Source of the DNA: an uncultured Bacteroidales bacterium | GTDB taxonomy: Bacteria > Bacteroidota > Bacteroidia > Bacteroidales > Bacteroidaceae | DNA: 32,000 nucleotides | Direction: 5' to 3' | Assembly: GCA_902768605.1 (NCBI GenBank) | Contig: CACXLY010000026.1 | Location: 1-32,000, forward strand | Shown: positions 27,006 through 32,000 of the stretch, piece by piece | Position numbering within the stretch: the stretch's first letter is position 1 | How the letters are laid out: every line of letters begins with the position of its first letter | Notes under the pieces: model-generated | Databases searched by the model: none | What the model was told of the DNA's origin: nothing | The model's input: the letters and a program-made list of their open reading frames with translations, nothing else | Position numbers and translations under genes: made by a program

Positions 27006-28790
27006 TTATTGCTTCAGCTGAATGCAGAGCTCATCCATCTGCTTCTGGTCGATGGGGCCTGGAGCGTCAAGCATGACGTCACGTCCGCTGTTGTTCTTCG
27101 GGAAAGCAATGCAGTCGCGAATGCTGTCGAGCTCTGCGAAGAGGCTCACGAAGCGATCCAGGCCGTATGCCAATCCGCCATGAGGGGGCGCACCATACTT
27201 GAACGCGTTCATCAGGAAGCCGAACTTCTGCTGAGCCTGTTCGGGCGTAAAGCCCAGTATCTCGAATATCTTCTGCTGCAGCTTGGCGTCGTGGATACGG
27301 ATGCTGCCGCCGCCGACCTCTACGCCGTTGACCACCATGTCGTAGGCATTCGCGCGCACGCTGGCCGGGTCAGTGTCGAGCAGGGGGATGTCCTCGGGTT
27401 TGGGCGAGGTAAACGGATGGTGCATCGCCATGAGACGTTGCTCCTCGTCGCTCCATTCGTACATCGGGAAGTCGATAACCCAAAGGCACGAGTACTTGCT
27501 CTTGTCGCGCAGGCCCATGCGGCTGCCCATCTCGAGGCGGAGCTCGCTAAGCTGCTTGCGGACCTTCATGGCGTCGGGGCCGCAGAGTATCAGGATGAGG
27601 TCGCCTGCCTTGGCGTTCATCTTCTCTCGCAGAACCTCGAGCGTCTCGGGCGTATAGAACTTGTCGACGGAGCTCTTCACGCTGCCGTCCTCGCCCACGC
27701 GGGCATAGACGAGACCCTTTGCACCGACCTGCGGACGCTTCACGAAGTCGGTCAGCTGGTCGAGCTGCTTGCGGGTATAGACTGCCTGACCTTCGCAGCA
27801 GATGGCCCCGATGTAGGCTGCCTCGTCGAATACTGCGAAGCCGGCGGGGAAGATGCTTTCCACCGTCTCGCGCGAGGCGTTGTCGGGCTGCTGGTTCTTC
27901 AATTCGACGAACTTCATGCCGAATCGCGTGTCGGGCTTGTCGCTGCCGTAGTACTTCATGGCATCAGCCCAAGTCATGCGGGGCAGCTCGGGGATGTCGA
28001 TGCCCTTCAGCGCCTTGAAGAGGTGGCGGCTCATGCCCTCGAACATCTGTAGGATATCCTCCTGCTCCACAAACGACATCTCGCAGTCGATCTGTGTGAA
28101 CTCGGGCTGACGGTCGGCACGAAGGTCTTCGTCGCGGAAGCACTTCACAATCTGGAAGTAACGGTCCATGCCGCTGACCATGAGCAGCTGCTTCAGCGTC
28201 TGCGGGCTCTGGGGGAGGGCATAGAACTGACCCGGGTTCATGCGACTTGGCACGACGAAGTCGCGGGCGCCTTCCGGTGTGCTGTTCACCAGTACGGGTG
28301 TCTCTATCTCGAGGAAGCCGTGCTGGTCGAGGTAGCGACGCACCTCGAAGGCGAACTTGTGGCGCAGCTCGAGATTCTTCCGCACATTGGGGCGGCGCAG
28401 GTCGAGGTAGCGATACTTCATGCGAAGGTCATCGCCGCCGTCGCTCACCTCCTCAATAGTGAAGGGCGGAGTCAAGCTCTCGTTCAGGATATTCAGTTCG
28501 CTGACGAGAATCTCGATGTCGCCCGTCGCGATGTTCTTGTTCTTGGAATAGCGTTCGGCCACTTCGCCCTTAGCCTGGATGACAAACTCGCGCCCCAGGC
28601 GACCCGCCATCTGGCGAAGCGCCTCAGGAGCATCCTCGTTGAATGCCAGCTGGGTGATGCCGTAACGGTCGCGCAGGTCAACAAACGTCAGCGCGCCAAG
28701 ATTGTGCACGCTCTGCACCCAACCTGCCAGGGTAACTTTCTCTCCTACGTTGGCGAGACGCAGCTCGCCGCATGTCTTTGTCCTATACAT
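27006..28790 (-). CDS. aspS: aspartate--tRNA ligase
   Basis: A cytoplasmic class II aminoacyl-tRNA synthetase charging tRNA-Asp with aspartate. It has 594 residues, the bacterial length. The order is an OB-fold anticodon-binding domain (about 1-105), the catalytic core with motif 2 at [19 protein letters not shown] (about 214-232), an inserted GAD domain (about 310-410), then motif 3 at GLAYGLDR (about 545-552). The gene follows the inverted C-rich repeat at 28804-28880, and no TAnnTTTG promoter is seen close by. It ends 18 bases before the 22-base array. Confidence 0.97.
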   Translation of the reverse strand: MYRTKTCGELRLANVGEKVTLAGWVQSVHNLGALTFVDLRDRYGITQLAFNEDAPEALRQMAGRLGREFVIQAKGEVAERYSKNKNIATGDIEILVSELNILNESLTPPFTIEEVSDGGDDLRMKYRYLDLRRPNVRKNLELRHKFAFEVRRYLDQHGFLEIETPVLVNSTPEGARDFVVPSRMNPGQFYALPQSPQTLKQLLMVSGMDRYFQIVKCFRDEDLRADRQPEFTQIDCEMSFVEQEDILQMFEGMSRHLFKALKGIDIPELPRMTWADAMKYYGSDKPDTRFGMKFVELKNQQPDNASRETVESIFPAGFAVFDEAAYIGAICCEGQAVYTRKQLDQLTDFVKRPQVGAKGLVYARVGEDGSVKSSVDKFYTPETLEVLREKMNAKAGDLILILCGPDAMKVRKQLSELRLEMGSRMGLRDKSKYSCLWVIDFPMYEWSDEEQRLMAMHHPFTSPKPEDIPLLDTDPASVRANAYDMVVNGVEVGGGSIRIHDAKLQQKIFEILGFTPEQAQQKFGFLMNAFKYGAPPHGGLAYGLDRFVSLFAELDSIRDCIAFPKNNSGRDVMLDAPGPIDQKQMDELCIQLKQ

Positions 28791-28803
28791 TATATATATT
28801 TAT

Positions 28804-28880
28804 GACCCCCCAACCCCCTTTAGGGGGAGTTCTTTTGCTGATTTGACTTTTTGTCCCCCCTAAAGGGGGTTAGGGGGTCA
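28804..28880. repeat. inverted pair of C-rich repeats upstream of aspS
   Basis: GACCCCCCAACCCCCTTTAG (28804 on) and its near-complement CTAAAGGGGGTTAGGGGGTC (to 28879) face each other across about 22 bases and could form a stem of about 27 bp. The same element occurs in direct orientation at 6523 and 6612. The pair sits between the aspS start and the terminator of the tRNA-like gene. Confidence 0.88.
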
Positions 28881-28912
28881 AAAAAAGGGATGAACTGTTA
28901 TCAGCCCATCCC
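28880..28912 (-). terminator. intrinsic terminator of the tRNA-Lys-like gene
   Basis: On the minus strand GGGATGGGCTG pairs with CAGTTCATCCC over 11 bp (two G-T pairs) with an ATAA loop, followed by seven T. It lies about 9 bases past the tRNA-like 3' end. Confidence 0.9.
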
Positions 28913-28920
28913 TTTACCTT

Positions 28921-28994
28921 GTACGCCCTCAGGGGCTCGAACCCTGGACCCATTGATTAAGAGTCAATTGCTCTACCAACTGAGCTGTTTGCGG
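28921..28994 (-). tRNA. tRNA-Lys(CUU)-like gene with unpaired acceptor stem
   Basis: Read on the minus strand, the D arm (GCTCAGTTGGTAGAGC), the anticodon arm with loop CTCTTAA (anticodon CTT, for Lys codon AAG) and the T arm CAGGG-TTCGAGC-CCCTG are all intact. The acceptor halves are CCGCAAA (5') and AGGGCGT (3'), which do not pair, and no CCA is encoded. A consensus promoter (TACCTTTG at 28998-29005, CAAA/TTTG box at 29026-29029 with 20 bases between) places the transcript start at the tRNA 5' end, and a strong terminator follows. It is either a decayed tRNA that is still expressed or a tRNA-like RNA. Confidence 0.65.
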
Positions 28995-28997
28995 GTG

Positions 28998-29029
28998 CAA
29001 AGGTATGAACTTTTTTTGTTTCTGCCAAA
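28998..29029 (-). promoter_or_regulatory. promoter of the tRNA-Lys-like gene
   Basis: Minus-strand TTTG (complement of 29026-29029), 20 bases, then TACCTTTG (complement of 28998-29005). It is a full-consensus Bacteroidetes promoter that lies just outside the MBL gene's stop at 29053. Confidence 0.75.
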
Positions 29030-29052
29030 TGTTTTGCTCTTTTTTTTTGATT

Positions 29053-29856
29053 TTATGTGAGAGAATAGAAGAGAGAGGGGGATTTCCGCTTTAAAATGTC
29101 GAGTTCGAAGTCCACTCCCGGTATGATTCCATGCTGACGGAGCACGGCCTCTGCCGTCTTGCGGGCCAGCACGGGATGGTTGTTCTCTTCGCTCAGATGG
29201 CAAAGCCAGACATGGCGGAGCTGCGGGGTGGCATGCTCGGCAAGCAGATAAGCCGCCTGCTCGTTGTTCAGGTGGCCCTTGTCGCTGCTGATGCGCTCCT
29301 TCAGGTAAGGCGAATACTTGCCCATCATGAGCATATTGATGTCATGGTTCGACTCCAGCACCAGGTAGTTGGCCTTGCTCACCTGCTCCTGGATGGTGTC
29401 TGTGACGTGGCCGACGTCGGTAATGAGACAGAAACGCACGCCGTCGGCCTCCACGACGTAACCCACGCAGTCGCGGCTGTCATGCGGCACGTCGAACGCC
29501 GTGATGCGGAAGTTCCCCATCTCTATCGTCTTGCCCTTCTCGACGAAAGCCATGCGGTCATTCGGAATCTGAATTTTCAGGCAACGGTTGTTGGCAATGC
29601 CTTCGTGCACGAGCCTTGTGGCATAGATGGTCTTGCCGCAATCGCAGGCGATATTCCCCACAGCCTTGATGTGGTCGGCATGGTCGTGCGTGACAAACAC
29701 CGCCGCTACATCCTCCTCCAGACTCATGTCGAAATCCTTGAGATGTTTCTTCAAAGTCCGGAGGCTAATGCCAGCATCAAGCAGTATGGATGTTTCGCCA
29801 GACTGCAAAAGATAGCAATTGCCGCTACTTCCGGAGCCAAGTGATACGAATTTCAT
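29053..29856 (-). CDS. MBL-fold metallo-hydrolase, YycJ/WalJ-like
   Basis: It has 267 residues. It begins MKFVSLGSGSSGNCYLL, typical of the YycJ/WalJ group, and carries the metal-binding motif THDHADH (56-62). Further metal-ligand candidates are His in DVPHDSRD, Asp in CLITDVGHV, and CHLSEENN near 215-222. Relatives are cytoplasmic nucleases or phosphodiesterase-like enzymes, and the substrate is not certain. It is monocistronic, with its own promoter at 29880-29887. No terminator is seen between its stop and the tRNA-like promoter. Confidence 0.92.
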   Translation of the reverse strand: MKFVSLGSGSSGNCYLLQSGETSILLDAGISLRTLKKHLKDFDMSLEEDVAAVFVTHDHADHIKAVGNIACDCGKTIYATRLVHEGIANNRCLKIQIPNDRMAFVEKGKTIEMGNFRITAFDVPHDSRDCVGYVVEADGVRFCLITDVGHVTDTIQEQVSKANYLVLESNHDINMLMMGKYSPYLKERISSDKGHLNNEQAAYLLAEHATPQLRHVWLCHLSEENNHPVLARKTAEAVLRQHGIIPGVDFELDILKRKSPSLFYSLT

Positions 29857-29879
29857 CCTTTTTCGTTATATTTTACGTG

Positions 29880-29887
29880 CAAAGATA
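29880..29887 (-). promoter_or_regulatory. -7 element of the MBL hydrolase promoter
   Basis: TATCTTTG on the minus strand, 23 bases before the ATG at 29856. It is divergent from the promoter of the gene at 30003. Confidence 0.7.
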
Positions 29888-29927
29888 CAAAATAATGTCA
29901 AATAACAAAAACTTTTATACGATTTTG

Positions 29928-29958
29928 TTTGACGGTAAACATATTTTCACTAAATTTG
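29928..29958 (+). promoter_or_regulatory. promoter of the secreted protein gene at 30003
   Basis: TTTG (29928-29931) is followed after 19 bases by TAAATTTG (29951-29958). The leader is about 40 bases before ATG at 30003. Confidence 0.7.
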
Positions 29959-30002
29959 TGGGCAGATTAATCATTTTAGTATTAACTTAACATTTAAACA
30001 AC

Positions 30003-32000
30003 ATGAAAAAAGCGTTACTACTTTGTTCAGCCATGCTGTTCTCTTTGATGGCAAGTGCTGGCGACGGCCTCGTGGCCGTTGGTGCTAATGTGATCCTGTT
30101 GCCGTCATCCTATTATGATGGTGACATCCAGTGGAAAGCTTGGACATGGGTTTACAACTCAGGTGTTAACTATGGCTCTACTGGCGGATACAACACCGAG
30201 AACCCGATGTACAACAATGTCTATGGTCCCCCAGAAGTGGATGCCGAGGGTCGCGAATGGTTCGAGCCCGGCTTCGACATGGGGCCGAAACTCGACGAAG
30301 GCGGAAACTCGCTGGACTACAACTATGACCGCGACGAGCCTATCTACTGGGAAGAGCACACCGCTCCTTTCAGCGCAGCTGCACAGTTCAAAGGATTACC
30401 TTCTTATCAATGGACGACAGAGAGCGTATTGGCCGACATCTACATGCGTCGTACCTTTACCCTCGACCCCTCGCAGCGCCTGACAGGCCCCGTCTATCTC
30501 GCTTGTACACACGACGACTCTCCATCTGAGTTCTACCTCAACGGCGAGCTCGTTTACTCTACAACCGACGGCTGGGAAGACCAAGGCAGATTCATCCTGC
30601 TCGACGAAGACCAGAAGGCTCTCATCAAGCTTGATGGTGAGGAGAACCTTCTCGCTGTACACGTCCACCAGAACTGGGGCGGCGCCCTTGCCGACTGCGG
30701 TCTCTACACCAAGGTTGAGGGCGGACTCGACATGGGTTACACCACTCCCTGGGAGGGCAAGGTGCTCTTCAACAACTTCGGTGGGTACAACTGGGACGGC
30801 CAAGAGCCCAGCAACAACCCGCACCACCCCTGGTCTGCTCTCTATGAGGCTCAGCCCGGCGACGAGTACACCTTTACACTCGATGGCTCCATCGAGCAGG
30901 AGCCCTGGATGGAACAGCTCCAGTTCAGGACACCTATCCGCATAGAGGAAGACCACTACTACAGCTTCAAGGCAAGAGTAAAGACAGACAAGACTTTCGA
31001 GAACTTCTCCATCGTCCTCACCGACAACGACAACTCCGACATCTGGCTTGCTTCTAAAGAAGGCATAAAGATTGAAGCACCCATGGAAGGCGAGGAAGAC
31101 TACGAAGGCACACTCATTGAGCTTGACTTCGATGGCCAAGCCGACGTCAACAACTTCATGATTGCATTCGACTTCGGCGGCGGTCAGGACACTACCACCG
31201 TCTCCATTTCCGACATCTCCCTGATGGACGTATCTCCCGAACTCGAAGATAACGTAGAACTCTGGGTAGGCACACACTACTTCAACATCTTCGACATGCA
31301 CAAGACCGTGTGGAAGTACATGATCTGGGACGAGACGCTCAACGACGGAGAAGGCGACTGGAGAGAAGCTCAGACCGAAGAAGAGAAAGCCGGCGCTGAC
31401 CTGCAAGAGGACTTCGAGGAACTCGAGGCTCCCGAGATTACCGGTCGCGTAGAAACGCTTGCCTGGACACAAGCCGACTTCGACGACTCCATGTGGGACG
31501 ACCAGATGATGCCCGTCGGCAGCGAAGGCTTTATTGAAGAGCTTCAGAGCATCTGGCCCGGCGGCGACAACACCAACTACTGGATTCGCCGTAACTTCGA
31601 GCTCGAATCGATTAACTCCAATCTTTCCTACGAGCTGAATGTCTGCCACGATGACGTTTACGAAACATACGTGAACGGCCACCTGCTGCAGAAGAACACC
31701 CACTGGACCATAGGCAAGAACCCCGTGCAGGTTCACATCCCCGCCAAGTTCCTCAATGTCGGCAAGAACGTCATCGCCACTTACATCCAGCAGAACTGGG
31801 GCGGCAAGTTCTACGACTGCGGTATCAACGTGACCGAGGTGAACTATGACGATTGCCTCAAGCAGTTCAACGACGCACTGGCATACGCCGAGACCGACAC
31901 ACTGCTGACCAACAAGATGTGGGAAGCAGTGGATGACATCGTTGCCGAAGCAAAACAGTTCTACAACGAAAACAAGAACGACGCCGCCGAGCTCAGGAAC
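30003..32000 (+). CDS. secreted carbohydrate-binding-type protein, 3' end cut by window
   Basis: 666 codons are visible and the reading frame is open to the edge. Residues 1-19 are a signal peptide (MKKALLLCSAMLFSLMASAG). A galactose-binding-like jelly roll occurs twice: about 110-235 (YMRRTFTL ... HDDSPSEFYLNGE ... HQNWGGALADCGL) and about 470-610 (YWIRRNFELE ... HDDVYETYVNG ... QQNWGGKFYDCGI). This pattern is seen in sugar-binding domains of glycoside hydrolases. Between them, about 250-410 resembles a CBM4/9-type module (QFRTPIRIEEDHYYSFKARV). From 615 a helical, FIVAR-like region begins. No catalytic domain is visible in the part present. Glycan binding or degradation on the cell surface is inference. 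Confidence 0.85.
   Translation, partial: MKKALLLCSAMLFSLMASAGDGLVAVGANVILLPSSYYDGDIQWKAWTWVYNSGVNYGSTGGYNTENPMYNNVYGPPEVDAEGREWFEPGFDMGPKLDEGGNSLDYNYDRDEPIYWEEHTAPFSAAAQFKGLPSYQWTTESVLADIYMRRTFTLDPSQRLTGPVYLACTHDDSPSEFYLNGELVYSTTDGWEDQGRFILLDEDQKALIKLDGEENLLAVHVHQNWGGALADCGLYTKVEGGLDMGYTTPWEGKVLFNNFGGYNWDGQEPSNNPHHPWSALYEAQPGDEYTFTLDGSIEQEPWMEQLQFRTPIRIEEDHYYSFKARVKTDKTFENFSIVLTDNDNSDIWLASKEGIKIEAPMEGEEDYEGTLIELDFDGQADVNNFMIAFDFGGGQDTTTVSISDISLMDVSPELEDNVELWVGTHYFNIFDMHKTVWKYMIWDETLNDGEGDWREAQTEEEKAGADLQEDFEELEAPEITGRVETLAWTQADFDDSMWDDQMMPVGSEGFIEELQSIWPGGDNTNYWIRRNFELESINSNLSYELNVCHDDVYETYVNGHLLQKNTHWTIGKNPVQVHIPAKFLNVGKNVIATYIQQNWGGKFYDCGINVTEVNYDDCLKQFNDALAYAETDTLLTNKMWEAVDDIVAEAKQFYNENKNDAAELRN

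Noticed and set aside
28851..29060. 69-residue reading frame on the plus strand
   Set aside because: It is the antisense of the tRNA-Lys-like gene and the C-rich repeat, a well-known kind of spurious protein.
30115..30483. 122-residue reading frame inside the last gene
   Set aside because: It is an out-of-frame shadow of the secreted protein starting at 30003, which has a signal peptide, promoter and domain homology.

Overview
The window reads as a moderately GC-rich member of the Bacteroidales, most like Prevotella or a close relative. The evidence is the promoter style (TAnnTTTG about 19-20 bases downstream of a TTG or TTTG box, seen before at least seven units), large secreted FN3 proteins ending in a GIYI/GIYV...VTVK tail, a C10 (streptopain-type) protease, DUF4270 beside a short GT5-like 'glycogen synthase' and panC, and the vitamin B12-dependent methylmalonyl-CoA mutase pair. 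No rRNA, CRISPR array, phage or transposase gene was found.

Layout. 1-2039: a minisatellite-rich end, then an AspT/YidE-type transporter on the minus strand. 2362-6398: mutA-mutB (succinyl-CoA/methylmalonyl-CoA interconversion, propionate pathway), closed by a clear terminator. 6905-17395: a surface-protein block with a C10 cysteine protease, a 1746-residue FN3/cleaved-adhesin protein and a 54-residue peptide gene with an unusually strong Shine-Dalgarno. 17799-19495 (minus): panD, a four-helix-bundle gene lodged between the pantothenate genes, and panC. 19662-22420: GT5-like protein, DUF4270 lipoprotein and a small exported protein. 22534-26718: ABC-F protein EttA, DUF3737 and a MATE exporter. 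27006-29856 (minus): aspS, a tRNA-Lys(CUU)-like gene with its own promoter and terminator but an unpaired acceptor stem, and an MBL-fold hydrolase. 30003-end: a secreted, probably carbohydrate-binding protein cut by the window edge.

The most unusual content is between the genes. Nearly every long gap holds a strictly phased array of short units whose sequence drifts along the array while the period stays fixed. A 22-base period occurs at 2043-2178, 6644-6735, 11577-11681, 17459-17766 and 26856-26988, and a mixed 22/24-base period at 153-353. A 9-base period occurs at 7-132, 6569-6613 and 25131-25255. Two of the 22-base arrays share the core ACAGCAAGGAAC and end in homologous long hairpins whose arms differ by compensating changes. 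The 153-353 array repeats the stop codon and last codons of the transporter, and a 7-base-unit AT repeat has entered the MATE reading frame without breaking it. These arrays are the best candidate here for an undescribed system. Their function is not known from the sequence.
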